54,534 nucleotides of DNA from Vavraia culicis subsp. floridensis (Eukaryota > Microsporidia > Pleistophoridae), in the NCBI RefSeq assembly GCF_000192795.1, contig NW_007360643.1, forward strand, positions 2,869-57,402, in the 5' to 3' direction. This document shows positions 17,836 through 29,900 of the stretch, piece by piece. How positions within the stretch are numbered: the stretch's first letter is position 1; each line of letters begins with the position of its first letter. The notes below the pieces were generated by a model. It did not search any database and was not told where the DNA came from. It saw only the letters and a list, made by a program, of their open reading frames with translations. The translations under genes and the position numbers were made by a program.

Positions 17836-19209
17836 ATGACAGAGAAATTGCAAAGCACAGCGGTGGAAATTGATGAAATATGTGAGCAGCACATGGACAG
17901 AGAAATAGAGGTGTGTGGATTTCTAGAGAGCATGAAAAATTTTCCCAAGTTTGGTTTTCTAACTCTGCGTGCCGGCATGTCCAGAGTGCAATGCGTATTC
18001 AATTTGGGTGAAAAGATTGATGAAAATTACTTTACGGTGATTTGTGGAGTGCCGTTGGAGTCGTATGTCAGGGTAAAGGGTGTGCTTAAGAGGGCGCACA
18101 AGCCTGTCAAGAGCTGCTCGGTGTGTGATTACGAGCTGGGCATGTCTGAGTTAAGCCTGTTGTCAGCTGCCGACAGCCTTCCGTTCGATCTGAAAGACAT
18201 CAATGTGTACAAGAAGGGCGTACCTAGCGTCTCGTTCAACAAGCGCCTGGATCACAGAGTCCTGGATTTGAGAGGCACCATGTCGCAGAGCATTTTTAGG
18301 ATAATTGATCAAATTATGTACGCGTTCAGAACATTTCTCAGAAAGGAAAAGTTTATTGAGATTACGACACCTAAGCTTTTGGGCTCGGCGTCGGAGGGCG
18401 GTGCCAACCTGTTCGAGGTCAATTTTTTCAAGAAGAAGGCATATCTTGCACAGAGTCCCCAGTTGTACAAGCAGATGGCCATTATAGGTAATATGCGCAA
18501 GGTGTACGAGATTGGACACGTGTACAGAGCCGAGGAAAGCAACATAAACCGATATTTGAGCGAATTCATTGGGTTGGATTTGGAGATGGAAAGCACCGAT
18601 TATTTGAAAACGATAAAACTGATATACAGAATGTTCTGTGCGATCATTAGGGATGTGTACGAGAACAACAAGCAGGATGTTGAGAATTTGAAGAAGTACA
18701 ACGATTTCAATGACGTGCGTTTTGAAGACGAGCCGCTGATACTTTCACACAGAGAGTGTGTAGATATTCTGAGAGAGCACGGAGAGGAGATCAAGTATGA
18801 GGACGATTTCAGCCGATTCATGGAAAAGAGATTAGGAGAGATAATAGCAGAAGAAAGGAAGATTGATTTCTTCGTGGTTAAAGACTATCCAACACGAAAC
18901 AGGCCGTTCTACACCGCGCCATGTGACGATCCATTCTACTCTAAATCGTACGATTTTATTCTCCGGGGTGAGGAAATTCTCAGTGGTGCCCAGCGAATTA
19001 ACTGTTATCAGCAGCTGCGCCAGTCTGCCAGTGATAATGGAATTGATCCGGTGAGTATTGAGGGATACCTAAATGCATTCAAGTATGGAGCACCACCACA
19101 TGCGGGGTGTGGCATTGGACTTGAAAGGTTTGCGAAGGCTTTGTTCGGATTTAGCGATATAAGATGTTTTAGCATTTTCCCCAGGGATCCGAATAGGCTT
19201 TACCCGTAA
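17836..19209 (+). CDS. DPS1: Aspartyl-tRNA synthetase, cytosolic (class IIb)
   Basis: Charges tRNA-Asp with aspartate. An N-terminal OB-fold anticodon-binding domain (about 20-130; E-V-C-G-F-L-E-S, F-G-F-L-T-L-R) precedes the class II catalytic core. Visible blocks: L-A-Q-S-P-Q-L-Y-K-Q-M (about 210), motif 2 Y-R-A-E-E-S-N ... E-F-I-G-L-D-L-E-M (about 230-250), and motif 3 G-C-G-I-G-L-E-R (about 427). The terminal F-P-R-D-P-N-R-L-Y-P is the classic eukaryotic/archaeal AspRS ending. 457 residues; it lacks the Lys-rich N-terminal extension of yeast and animals, a common microsporidian trimming. CCC at 17827-17829 lies 6 bases before the ATG. Confidence 0.96.
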   Translation: MTEKLQSTAVEIDEICEQHMDREIEVCGFLESMKNFPKFGFLTLRAGMSRVQCVFNLGEKIDENYFTVICGVPLESYVRVKGVLKRAHKPVKSCSVCDYELGMSELSLLSAADSLPFDLKDINVYKKGVPSVSFNKRLDHRVLDLRGTMSQSIFRIIDQIMYAFRTFLRKEKFIEITTPKLLGSASEGGANLFEVNFFKKKAYLAQSPQLYKQMAIIGNMRKVYEIGHVYRAEESNINRYLSEFIGLDLEMESTDYLKTIKLIYRMFCAIIRDVYENNKQDVENLKKYNDFNDVRFEDEPLILSHRECVDILREHGEEIKYEDDFSRFMEKRLGEIIAEERKIDFFVVKDYPTRNRPFYTAPCDDPFYSKSYDFILRGEEILSGAQRINCYQQLRQSASDNGIDPVSIEGYLNAFKYGAPPHAGCGIGLERFAKALFGFSDIRCFSIFPRDPNRLYP

Positions 19210-20367
19210 TTAAAAAGGTTTTAAGTTGGCAGCTGCTTTGTTTATTTGACGGTGTTTGCTCATGTACGTGTTTATAAAGGTTTGATCTGTGTTTGTGCGT
19301 GTACGTTCGAGTGTGGTAAGCACGGAGCAATGAAAGAAAATTATGTGCAACCATACGAGTAAAGACGGGTGTTCTTTTTGAAATAGTGATAACCGGCTGA
19401 CAAGGCGGTCCTTGACAAGTAATTACGCAATTATACCATGTTCTGTTCAAGAATAATTTGATAGGAGTACTAACGATGGACTGGAGCAGACATGTGTGGT
19501 GATAGCTAAATTACCTTTAAAAATGGGAGTAAACGTAGCATGGCGTGGTGTCAACAGAATAATTCATTACCTAGTGATTTAAACGTAGCGGTGTGTTTGC
19601 ATGGTGTTATTGGTAACGCATACTCTGTCACTGCCATTTACTGATAGCAAAGTTTTTATTTTTTATTGCCAGATTGGTAGAACAGTGACCACGCCCATTC
19701 GGCTCTTTCAGAAGGCGAGTGCAGCGAAGCGGTGCTTAACCATGTCTTTCTTCAAATGCTTGATATTAAAAGGTTCTTCGATAGTGTGTATTGAGTTACG
19801 GTCCGTAATGTACTTAGAAGAACCGATTTGTTTCCTTTTCAGAGTGAACATGCGATTCCATTCACAAAACTTATCAAATAATTTCAAATCAGCGGAGAGC
19901 AGCCGGCAAGAAACGAAAATTTTCGTTTTATTTATTTACACGGTTTCACATTCCGGCAAAAATATTTATTTGATCAGAGTGTAATCAGAACAACTTGAAT
20001 GACCTTACAACGGCAAGAATTCCTTTTTTGTAAATTTACTAGATCGTCGTTTGACGTACGATTTTGATTTGTTCTATAAAACTGAAATTTTTGACATATC
20101 TTTGATAACCACAAAATTAATTGAGGATGGCATCTCGGCATGGTGTTTTGAATCATCACAAGATGAATGAGGCAAATAAAACTGGGCATGGATGTATACT
20201 TAGAGTAAACAGCGTTTTACCGGTACCACAATGACCTGTGCCGTGCCTGCACACTCCGTAGCATTGCTAAACACGTGATACCATGTATAACGCTGCTTTT
20301 CTTGGTCTTGTCAGTAAAAATATCCAAAAACAGTTTCAAACAAGTCCTTTAATCCATAAAACTGGAT
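19210..20367. other. Spacer, no supported gene
   Basis: A plus-strand frame with an ATG at 19601 runs 127 codons to 19984. It has mixed composition, no C-run and no family likeness, so I treat it as probably chance. Confidence 0.45.
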
Positions 20368-20706
20368 TCAACCGTATTGAACCTCGTTCTGCCTAAAAAT
20401 ATCCAAAATATTTTCCAACTCTTTCATGTTAAACCGCTCCTCCATGTCCTCAATGACTATCTGCAAATCCAGAAGGCTTTTCGGCCACATATCCAACAGC
20501 TGGCAGATTTCTAGAGGATATAAATTCATCTTTTTTAGCTTCAGCCTTGTTTTGTAAATTACATCTGTAGGCATGCAATCCTTGCACAGCTCCTTGACAG
20601 CGAAAGCCATTGTCTTTTCCTCTTCAGTTAGCATCGTTTCGTTGTTCATAAAGTGAAGTATTTGTGATTTTGGAATGCATTTCTTTTTGGTGCATTTCAC
20701 TTTCAT
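20368..20706 (-). CDS. RNA polymerase Rpb4/RPC9 (C17)-like subunit
   Basis: 112 residues, all helical in character. After an N-terminal tip comes the HRDC-like core of Rpb4/RPC9 proteins: L-Y-P-L-E-I-C-Q-L-L-D-M-W-P (about 71-84) followed by L-Q-I-V-I-E-D-M-E-E-R-F and L-E-N-I-L-D-I-F (about 85-106). This matches the family pattern E-x(2)-Q-L-x-N-x-x-P ... R-F ... L-x-x-I-L. These subunits form the stalk of Pol II (Rpb4/Rpb7) or Pol III (C17/C25); length and pattern fit RPC9 at least as well as Rpb4, and I do not choose. The ATG at 20706 has CCC at 20709-20711, 2 bases upstream. Confidence 0.75.
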   Translation of the reverse strand: MKVKCTKKKCIPKSQILHFMNNETMLTEEEKTMAFAVKELCKDCMPTDVIYKTRLKLKKMNLYPLEICQLLDMWPKSLLDLQIVIEDMEERFNMKELENILDIFRQNEVQYG

Positions 20707-22483
20707 GAGGGATTAATCGGCTGATTGTATAAAAACCATGATGTAAAGGCTGTTTTAATGTTTGACAAGATGAATGGCCTGCGAAGAGAAATATCGTGTG
20801 AGATGGAAGTAAAGGGCGAACAAAACGATTGAATGACTGTTTTGCTGATTAGGCTGAAAGGCGAATAAAATGGTAATTTGTATGTTTTGGATGAAACGGT
20901 GTATATGATCGGCAATACCGCATGACATCGCTTACGAAGAGGATACGTATGATCGGCTGCATGTGCGTGCGCTTGGCCGTATAAATATGCAACGAGTGAA
21001 TTTGTGATACATTGTATGACACGTAATACTCGGATAGAGCTTCAAAATGTCACCCTGAAAAGAACAAAATCAGCCGTGAAAGCATTGCAGTTCGAGACAC
21101 TCTGCACTTCATTATCTTATACGTTGATTAGGAGGTGTTAATTAATTAGCGAATATAACATACGAATTTTACGAATACCTGAGAAGCAAAGAATGCCCTC
21201 GGCTCGATGCGAATTTTTGGGGTTATTGGCACGGTAACAATGAGAAAAGTGCAGTATTAAATGAATGAATACGGCGCTAAGGCATCACTCCCAGTGACAG
21301 AACGTTTCGAGGATCTGTGAACAGAACATGGCTAGAGTAAGATAAAAAGGAGTGAATTGTAAATAAACATTAAAAGTGAGTTGATGAGCACATACGTGTG
21401 CTAAAATTATTGTATTGTTGTTATGTCCTGAACATCTATCAATGCTTCAACCTATGAATAACACGCAATTATTGCCCGCTCCTCTTGTCATCAGCATAAA
21501 CATGGATGAACAGAAACATCCGTTAAATTTGAAGTATACCTGCAATATTTGATGTTGCTTGTATTCGGGATAAGGCTAAGAGCACGGTACAATACTTGAC
21601 GTTGCGACACGTTTAATATTTCATGAATGGTTTCAAGGGTTCACAAACAAAAGCGTGATACTCCCTTGTGTTCCACGGAATACACAGTTTTACCTAATAC
21701 GTATTTTAAAAAATTTAATCTTCATCAATTCTGGTGATTATTCCCAAAAAACAGTTTATTACCATAATTTTTACTTTTTTGTACGTTGTTTGTGCAAAGC
21801 AATAGAAACATTGCGAAAAGATAGTCGGAGCAAAGCCAAGAAATGAAATTGGACAGTACTGGGGTATGAGCGATAATGATGCATAATCGTGTAGGTAATG
21901 GCAAGAGTATGCGTTACTGTTCCACGATAGGCAGCTGTTACCATGCTTGCCTATCAAACAATTCTGTAAATAATGAAAGATCATGGCACAAGCACTTTGA
22001 AAAGACCATTTGAACTGTTCGATAAGTTTAAAATCAATTATTTGATATTAGCATTGATATGCTTATTTCAGCACATATGGAAAATAGAAGGTAATTCTGG
22101 AATGGAAAGCAAGATTTGTTCCAACATGTCCATTAACATGCATTTTAACGCCTCTGTATTCCTACGTATGCACCCGTGTGTATCGGTTTGTAGCCAAGGA
22201 ACTACCGGAACACCACAATGCTGCGGTAATAATACAATCGCGCAGACGCATGCTGTCACAGATACGCACCTCATTTTGATCGGTATATCACACCGGTCCA
22301 AGTAAAGGTTATTATTCCTGATCCAACCAAATTATTAATTTGTGTGCAATACGACTTGTTGTGCACTATTATAGCGCATAAGGTTCAAATAGCCATTTAA
22401 TTTTGCCATAAATATTCAAATTGCCTTATTTTTCCCTTTAACACAGAGGAAAACATTTAAAAGGTTGAAAATTTGTCTTTACA
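20707..22483. other. Long spacer, no supported gene
   Basis: 1.8 kb. A plus-strand frame from the ATG at 21973 (110 codons) has one hydrophobic stretch then a Cys-containing tail; a small secreted protein is conceivable but unsupported. No RNA gene or repeat recognised. Confidence 0.45.
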
Positions 22484-23359
22484 ATGGGTGACAAAGACGG
22501 TGAAGACAAAGAGAAAAAAGAGTTGGTATTCAACGATTATGAGCTGTTTACGATGGACTTCATCAGCAAGATGGCAATGCTATGCCTTGCTGTGCTGGTG
22601 TGCATAGCTGTTGCCATCGTAAACCTGGTAACATGTGCACAGAGCAACGATATAAAGAACATCACATTCACGTGCAACCAGTGCTTCGTCGTGTTGGGTG
22701 TAATTACGGCGATAGCCCTGTGTGTGATGCTTGTCGCTCCCGTGATCTACCAATCATTGATCTACATCTTTGAGGGCGTGCCGGACAAAAAACTGAAAAT
22801 GAAAAGAAGCGTGAATCAAATGGCACTTGGGCTGTTTCTGTTCACAGCGGTCCTTCTCATGATACTTGTACCTGCCGCGTTCTACCAAGACTTCCTCAAA
22901 GGACGGGTGTTCATATTTTTTATGCTCACGCTGCTGATCGATTTAGTGCTCGTGCACTATTCAATGATTACGAAGAACAACAATTCGTTCAAGGTCTTTA
23001 TTGCCATAAGCACGGTCGCCGGCATAGCATTTGCCATATCGGCCCAGTCATTGATGGGTTTCTCGATGATGGCGCTCCTAGCCACTATTTTTGTCAAGAT
23101 TGCCATTATAGAAAGCACTTATTTCGTTAGACAGCTCAGAACCACAGAAGACGGCAGAAAAAAGAACGTGAACGTCCTCAATTTTATTATGGTACTTGCG
23201 GTGTACAGCGTGCTGTTCTATTTTGTGTTCAAGGATGATATCATAGCATACATAAATGGTGTTAACGGCAACCTGGCAAATTATCTATACGGATTTCTGC
23301 ACAAGTTTGTGATAGAAAATCCGTTTGGTGTTGCCAAGATGATGAGCGGCGGTAAATAA
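22484..23359 (+). CDS. Multi-pass membrane protein, unknown family
   Basis: 291 residues. A charged cytosolic-looking N-terminus (about 25 residues, rich in Asp/Glu/Lys) precedes about seven hydrophobic segments near residues 30-51, 68-90, 113-132, 141-158, 167-182, 183-200 and 226-245. The loop between the first two holds C-A-Q-S and C-N-Q-C. No transporter motif is recognised. No C-run is next to the ATG at 22484 (the nearest CCC is about 45 bases upstream), unlike the housekeeping genes here. Followed directly by TAAATAAAG. A lineage-specific membrane protein is the cautious reading. Confidence 0.8.
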   Translation: MGDKDGEDKEKKELVFNDYELFTMDFISKMAMLCLAVLVCIAVAIVNLVTCAQSNDIKNITFTCNQCFVVLGVITAIALCVMLVAPVIYQSLIYIFEGVPDKKLKMKRSVNQMALGLFLFTAVLLMILVPAAFYQDFLKGRVFIFFMLTLLIDLVLVHYSMITKNNNSFKVFIAISTVAGIAFAISAQSLMGFSMMALLATIFVKIAIIESTYFVRQLRTTEDGRKKNVNVLNFIMVLAVYSVLFYFVFKDDIIAYINGVNGNLANYLYGFLHKFVIENPFGVAKMMSGGK

Positions 23360-24050
23360 AGTAATTTTTGGAACAAAGTGCGAGTTCTTTTGGTTTAATG
23401 CTCAGTATTGTGGTTATAACGGTTGCATCTGTGTTCTGCATCAAAGCATTGAATTGACCCCGTTGCAGAACGATGTTCTATTCATTGTTAACACCGTAGG
23501 CCCGTAATTTCGGCAGAAATACCCCTTTCTGCTTCCTGAACCGCTTCTTTTCCATGCCATTCATTCTACGGAAACAATTCTCTCTGTAAACAGGTACGTA
23601 TTTTACGATGGATGCTGCAACATAGTTGGTGAACCTTCAAATATTAAAATAGCGCACTACACAGCAGAAGATAAACGTTATTACAGAAAGGTGGGGTATT
23701 TAGCGTTTGTACAGGAGAATTATTGTTCAAACCAAATATTCCTCATTTCAAACGTATAAAAGCGTATTTGGTACAAGCACACACAGCACTGATCGATCCA
23801 AACAATAGTTCTGTTGAATTATTGTTTTTGCCGTATTGTGCGTTAGTAAGTGCGTAGTGCTGTTTACCGCTCAAGGTTTCTCCTCAAAATAATTCCTGTC
23901 TAATAATATACGATTCTTTGGCTTTGACCAGCCATTCCAAATCACTTCTTGATGATTAATCTGAACTTTAATGTTGTCAATCATGTCTTTCGTTAGTACT
24001 TGGAGTGAATTTCGTTCGCATATCACATCCTCATTTTCCTACCCCTGAGG
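23360..24050. other. Spacer, no gene seen
   Basis: Nothing recognisable apart from the C-run (24042-24045) of the next gene. Confidence 0.55.
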
Positions 24051-24659
24051 ATGTCGATATCATCATTTTTCATAATCAGTAAATCAGGCGGAATGATTTA
24101 CAAATTTTTGAAACAGGATGAAAAGAACATGAAAAAGCGCGTAATGTCCAAGAGTAGTCCAAACAGAAATGATAAAACAACAAAGGACGGACCTAACATG
24201 GATGAGAATGATGGTGTGAATGCAATAAATACCGCCAATGATGCAAACTGCGTTTATAAGACCGATGGGAACAAGGACGGGCAAGGAGCTACGAGTAATA
24301 CGGTGAATTCTAGTGGCCACACAGAGCGTATCGGCAGTCAGATCGTGCTCGCCCATCTGCAAACTACCAACCTTAACGATCTCCTGGTCCTTAACAGCAC
24401 TCTGCACACGATCCATCAGATGGCCACAACAATCTACGGCCAATCACAGAAGTTTTACATATATTTGCACGGTCTCACTCTTTCTATGTTTAGGACAATG
24501 ACAGGCTATACCTTTGTATTTATAGGTGATGAGAAGGCAGGTGATAAACTGGTAGATAGTGTTTACAGGGAGTTTAATCTGTACGTGCTGAGGAATCCGG
24601 CGTACATGGATGACATGCCCATCAATTTATGCACCTTTAAGCCTTACAAATACTTTTGA
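24051..24659 (+). CDS. TRS23: TRAPP complex subunit Trs23/TRAPPC4 (sybindin family)
   Basis: Core subunit of TRAPP, the Rab (Ypt1) exchange factor and tether of ER-Golgi traffic. The longin fold is split. The N-terminal strand S-S-F-F-I-I-S-K-S-G-G-M-I-Y (residues 4-17) is joined to the core (about 85-200) by a charged, Asn/Asp-rich linker (about 30-80) standing where other Trs23 proteins carry an insertion. The core has M-T-G-Y-T-F-V-F-I-G-D and Y-V-L-R-N-P-A-Y-M-D-D-M-P-I, the TRAPPC4 pattern T-G-x-x-F-V ... L-x-N-P-x-Y-x-x-x-M-P-I. Bet5 is the alternative, but the M-P-I and spacing favour Trs23. CCCC at 24042-24045, 5 bases before the ATG. Confidence 0.88.
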   Translation: MSISSFFIISKSGGMIYKFLKQDEKNMKKRVMSKSSPNRNDKTTKDGPNMDENDGVNAINTANDANCVYKTDGNKDGQGATSNTVNSSGHTERIGSQIVLAHLQTTNLNDLLVLNSTLHTIHQMATTIYGQSQKFYIYLHGLTLSMFRTMTGYTFVFIGDEKAGDKLVDSVYREFNLYVLRNPAYMDDMPINLCTFKPYKYF

Positions 24660-25672
24660 GGTGTTGTGGCATAAAAGTTGTAGGAATGGGGCTTTGAGCT
24701 AGCGCAGAATTACAATATGGAATGAAGTTTTTGGTCTTTTTACAGCAAAAAAGTGTTTTAACGTGATGTATGAGTGAGCATGTCACGAGCAGTTCGTATA
24801 ATAAAATATTTGCATATTTTACCTTTTCAGAGCTAAGCATTTCGTAGTTCTGTCATTAATGAACCGAAATTCATCGCTCAAATTTAATTTAGCTTTCACC
24901 AGGAGGTTCTATCTTAATTTATTGGGTATATGTGACGTGCCTAGTGCACGGAAGTGTGCTCACTTGACCTAGTTCAAAAAACAGCTTGTTCTGCGGTCTT
25001 CTTCCGCAAAAATGTGTTTAAGCACGAAATGTGTGAGGGTCTCTCTCCCTTCTGTCCAAGATTTCACCATTCTATATTTTGATCGCATGATAAGTTCATT
25101 AACCGCGCTGTCAGGGGTGTTCAACTCTCAACCACATACAACGTAAATATTTAAATGATGTATACCAAGATTGTTACCTCATAATGCCACATTAAATGGA
25201 ATGATCTTCTTAAACAACAGTATTCTTAGTAATTATGGATAGTAAACTATTGGTGAACTGTCACAAACCATGGTTAATTTCTTATCTTCGCGATCAAAGC
25301 ATGCTTAGCCTTTCATGTCATTTCTCAGATTTTTCCGTTCAAGCGGAAGAAACCTTTCGCTTCATTTCCGATTTTTTTGGGTTAAATACGCTTGTACGAT
25401 ATTTTTTGGGATGAAGAAGGAACTGAGCCTTGATCAGCATTGAAATACATTTCTGCTGTTGCATCGTATGATGATTTGCAAGCAGAATGCACGTTGATCA
25501 GGCGGTATCACGAGAATAGTAAAAAAGTGCTACGTGTTAGATCGGATACGGTTACTTCCATTGCTGTGCACCATCATTTCACCCGAAACCGTTTATTTAT
25601 CCTGCGCCAACCGGTATTTCCTCGTTTACCGCGTATTTTCCGATTAATCGTTTCATTTTGTGTGCCCTTCCC
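24660..25672. other. Spacer, no gene seen
   Basis: 1 kb. The frame 25440-25682 overlaps the next gene's start and is unsupported. CCC occurs twice (25665-25667 and 25670-25672) just before the next ATG. Confidence 0.55.
25670..25672 (+). promoter_or_regulatory. C-run initiator motif of EXO1-like gene
   Basis: CCC directly before the ATG at 25673, with a second CCC 5 bases further upstream. It decides the start against an upstream TTG in the same frame. Confidence 0.6.
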
Positions 25673-26917
25673 ATGGGTATAAAAGGCCTTCTCCCCATTG
25701 TTTCGCCCTGTCTGAAAAAGCGGCACATCTCAGCATTCAAAAACCATAGGATAGGAATCGATGGCCACTCATGGCTGCACTGCATACTTCCCTCGATCGC
25801 GCTGCAGCTGTACAACAACGTAAGGACGCACCTGCACCATGACATATTCCTGAAGAGAATACAGGGCGTGCGCAAGCATGGCGTAATACCTGTAGTTGTG
25901 TTTGATGGGGACAGTTTGCCGTCCAAATGCGTTATTAACGAGCGCAGAAGGACCAAGAGAGAAGAGGCGAGGAGAATGGCAGAGATAGAAATGAGCAAAG
26001 GCAACGTAAGGGATGCCATGCGTTACATGGCAGGGTCGATCAGTATCAGCAGAGAAATGGTGGCAGAGATTGCTCAGTTCTTAAAGCAAAATGACGTGGA
26101 GGTGATCATATCGCCGTACGAATCGGATGCACAGCTTTCGTACCTGCAGAGAATAAATTACATACACTCCATAATGACAGAGGACAGCGATCTGATCGTG
26201 TATAACTGCAATAACATCCTGTACAAGTACGCGAATAACCACGTGATGCACTACGAAAGAAGCGTGTTCAGGGAAAAAAATGACTTTCTGTGCGATAATT
26301 TGCTTGATGTGTGCATTCTGAGTGGCTGTGATTACCTGGAGAATGTGAAGGGCGTGGGCATCAACTCGGCAATAAAGCTGATGAAGAAGCTACGCAGTGT
26401 TGAACTGGTGGTGAACGAAATGAGGAGAACAAAAAGCGTTCCTGAAAGCTACCTCAGCAATTTTATTAAGGCAAGGCTTACCTTCAAGTACCAGGTTGTG
26501 TATGACCCTGTGAAAAATGAGCGTGTGTACCTGGACGGATCAAGTAACAGCAGGAATTATGAATTCCTGGGATGCATCAGTGCAAAGATCGGTCAGGCTG
26601 TGTGTGCGAAACAGGAATACCTTAGCTACACTGCGGCCACTTCTCATGATGAGCAGGCCGTTAAACGTGAATTTATTGGTGGCGGAGTTGATCTAAAAAT
26701 TGCTCACAGAGAGAACGCGAGAGAATGTGCTGTCTATGAAGTAAATGGCCGTGTTAACGGTAGAAGTACCGTTACGTGTGTGGAAACAAGTACGGTTGCT
26801 CATCACATCAAGGACAGCAGCACGATACAGGTGTGCATAAGTCCCAAGAAACACGCAGCAAAGAATTACCGGAACAAAATGATAGAAAGAATGGCGGAAA
26901 GAAAGGAAAATAAATGA
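25673..26917 (+). CDS. EXO1: Exonuclease 1-like XPG/Rad2-family nuclease
   Basis: 5'-to-3' DNA exonuclease/flap nuclease of mismatch repair and end resection. M-G-I-K-G-L-L-P is the exact family N-terminus, so the ATG at 25673 is the start. XPG-N has metal ligands Asp30 (I-G-I-D-G) and Asp78 (V-V-F-D-G-D). XPG-I has S-P-Y-E-S-D-A-Q-L-S-Y (about 147-157) and T-E-D-S-D-L. The helix-two-turn-helix L-S-G-C-D-Y-L-E-N-V-K-G-V-G-I follows near 222. The Y-E-S-D-A-Q-L pattern and L-S-G-C-D-Y fit Exo1 rather than FEN1, and no PCNA-box is seen. 414 residues; the C-terminal tail that binds mismatch-repair proteins in yeast Exo1 is short. Confidence 0.92.
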   Translation: MGIKGLLPIVSPCLKKRHISAFKNHRIGIDGHSWLHCILPSIALQLYNNVRTHLHHDIFLKRIQGVRKHGVIPVVVFDGDSLPSKCVINERRRTKREEARRMAEIEMSKGNVRDAMRYMAGSISISREMVAEIAQFLKQNDVEVIISPYESDAQLSYLQRINYIHSIMTEDSDLIVYNCNNILYKYANNHVMHYERSVFREKNDFLCDNLLDVCILSGCDYLENVKGVGINSAIKLMKKLRSVELVVNEMRRTKSVPESYLSNFIKARLTFKYQVVYDPVKNERVYLDGSSNSRNYEFLGCISAKIGQAVCAKQEYLSYTAATSHDEQAVKREFIGGGVDLKIAHRENARECAVYEVNGRVNGRSTVTCVETSTVAHHIKDSSTIQVCISPKKHAAKNYRNKMIERMAERKENK

Positions 26918-26966
26918 AAGTGCACTTTAACTAATAATTACAGAACGTGGCACGCTAACATTTACT

Positions 26967-29900
26967 TTACCACTCATCTAATTTATAATCCTTAATCGTG
27001 AATATGACCTGATCCTCTCTTCCGTCCTCAGTCTTGACGAGACTGTCTATTCTGACGATGCTGTACGGCTGTTCATCCATTCTCATGTCATTTTCCCCTA
27101 TCCTAATTTTCTTGTACAGCATTTTTTTGCCTCTCTGTCCTATCTCGTTCGTCAGTATTGTGTTGATAAAGTCAACCCTTACCGTTTCCTCTTCTCCATT
27201 TTCCGTGTTCTCTGTGGTAAAAAGCGTGTAACTTGTGCTGAGAGCTGATCTATGCCTCTTTAACAACCTGATACATTTCATATTCTTCCTTTTCGGTGCA
27301 TATTCCCTGGCTTTTTGGTTGGTGAGCGGTTTCGATGCTGTCTTGTGTATAAGCAATGAATCTGCTTGTGCACACTTCGTCACTTCAATCAGACCTTTCA
27401 CCCAATTTTTTCCTACCTGGTCATTCTTAATTAGCTCATCGCTCTCGTTGCGCAACTGTGTCTTTCGTTCATATTGTCGCATATTTCTACTCGTTTGCTC
27501 CTCCTGGGCATTTTTTCCAATTTCTTCTCTCAAATTGCCACACACCGTATCGTTTGTCTGTTTAGATTCGCTTTTCTTCTCTGCTGTGCTCAATGCTTCT
27601 GTCATTTTTCCGACAGACTGGCATACGCCGCCCAATTTACTACCCACTCCATCCGTGCCAGCACAAGATGCTCCAAACTTACCAGCATCACAAAACGATC
27701 CTCCCGTTTTACCAGTCACCTCTTTTTCCAACTCATTACCAACTCCTTCCACTAGCATCTTGTCTTCATCGCATCTCTCCGTATTTTCTTCGCCATTTCC
27801 AGTGCTTGTACGACTTCTTTCCACCTCTGCTCCTTTCTCATACATCTTCTCCGGCAAAGCATCAACTAAGTAGAACAAATTATCACCAATTAATATTTTG
27901 TGCTTTCTCTCTTCTTGCCGCACACTTTTCTCCTCTACTTTTTTACGCTCATCCTCGTTATAATAATTGCTCAGCATCTCATCCATCCTCCACTCCATCT
28001 CATATTCTCTCATCTTGCACGCTTCTTCCTCATCCCTTAATTCTTCATCATCCCTTAACTCTTCATCATCCCTTAACTCCTCTTCACAAGAAGCTTTTGC
28101 AATTCTCCACTTGCAATCTTTTTCATTCACTCTGTCTCCACGATCAGCTTCAACACGGCCGTTACTATCTCTCTGTGCCACTTTACCCTCACACATATTT
28201 ACATGTACTCTCTCCCAGCACTCGTCTCCCATACTCTCACCCACTTCATCACCCATTCTTTTTGTTTGATCTCCTCCTTTCATGCCATTCCTTCCTTTAT
28301 TTACCATCAGTGCACAGTCATTCACTTTGTTTAAATCGGAGTAATTCGTTCCTATCAATTCGCTCGTTTTGGTGATGTTTGACACATTCACAGAGAAATT
28401 CCTAGGATGCTTCGTTATTTTCAGCGGCACCTCCACCTGAGCATGCTCATTCACCGACACTCCACATTTTTGCACCAATAAGGCGTTTCCTACGTTGTAT
28501 ACGGCACATTCACCTCCAACCGCTTCCTTGTTCACACCATCTACATCATTAATCTGCTTATACGACGCATTATCAGCGGCACTCTGCACGCTTTCCCCTA
28601 TGTAATGCATCTGCTCATACATTTTCTGACAATTTTCATCTTTTACATCCTCTGCTCTCTTTTGCTGTTCGTCTGCATCACATTCAAACGTAAAAATATT
28701 TTTGGCGTTCATCGACAGGTTCAAGTCCAACTGCGATAAAATATGACCGGAACTTCTCAAAGATGAGCCGTTGCAACCATTTTCTGTGACTAACGCATCC
28801 GTAGTGTGCACTGCTCTGTGCGCTGGCACATCTAAACCTCCTTTGTTCACGTGAACGCCTCTCTGCTCGCTCATAATATTTTCGTATTTTGCCGATGCGC
28901 CATCTTCCCATTTTACTACCGCCACGTCTGCCATGAACCGCTTAATTCCTGCACATGGTTCTTCACCAACAAACGTAAAACTGCTATCGGCAAAGTTTGG
29001 TGAGTGGATGCTTCTCAGTCGTAGACAATCAAAATGTTCCAAATCATTCGCGCATTTTGGTTCTTCAACTGCGGTGTTCTCTTCATTCTTAGCCGTGCTA
29101 ACATTCCCACCGCTTTGATCGGCTGGGCTGGTCGCAGCGGTGAAAATAGTTGGATCGGTAAAATTGGCAAGATCGATAAAACCGGCTCTGTCGGTAAAAC
29201 CGTCCAGACAAGCAACATTGTCCGTTTCGATGCGACAAAATGAACCATCAAAATTGGTTTTATCCGTGGTATTGCCTTGAAGACTAAAACCTACACATTC
29301 CGGTCTTTCCGTGTTTTTCTCCTCTGCCAACGCAACAGTTGCATTATAGCTTTGATCGATCACGGTGTTTTTTTCATCGTCTTCTGCGGTTGTTCCCGGT
29401 ACATTTTCTTTATTTTCTTTATTTGCCATGTTTGGGATGGTAGCGGGTACAAGAGAATCAATGATCGTCTCATCGGTGCCTTTTTCAATCTCTTCGGTAT
29501 CTCTGCCCTCAGGCAATACCACTTCTTCAAGCGAACCTGTCTTTACCTTTGATCCATGGAAGGAATCCTTCTTCTGATTATATAACCTGGTATTTTGGCC
29601 AGCACCGTCTCCTTCAATCGCAACTCTCAGTTCGGAGCAGTTAATCATGGTGCCTGTGCTTTCCACGCCACTGCCTTTGATAGCATTTCCGCCCAATGCC
29701 TCATCGATCAAATCAACAGCACGGATATCATCATTTGTTACGGAACTCGTAACGTGCATTATCCCCATCAAGTCATGAGCCCCATCTTCGTCCTTTCCCA
29801 TCACAAATAATTCGTTGCTTCTCCTCCGTTCGCCACCCAATTTTTTGGCATCTTCGTCCTTTCCCATCACAAATAATTCATTGCTTCTCATCAGCTGTTC

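Noticed and set aside
19601..19984. 127-codon plus-strand frame
   Set aside because: Starts at ATG but lacks a C-run, and its composition does not resemble the window's genes. Kept only as a remark in the spacer entry.
25658..25672. Five-codon N-terminal extension of EXO1
   Set aside because: Begins at TTG. M-G-I-K-G at 25673 is the invariant family start.
27235..28375. Plus-strand frames opposite the acidic TPP1-like gene
   Set aside because: Ser/Phe/Leu/His-rich translations typical of the antisense of Glu/Lys/Asn-rich coding.
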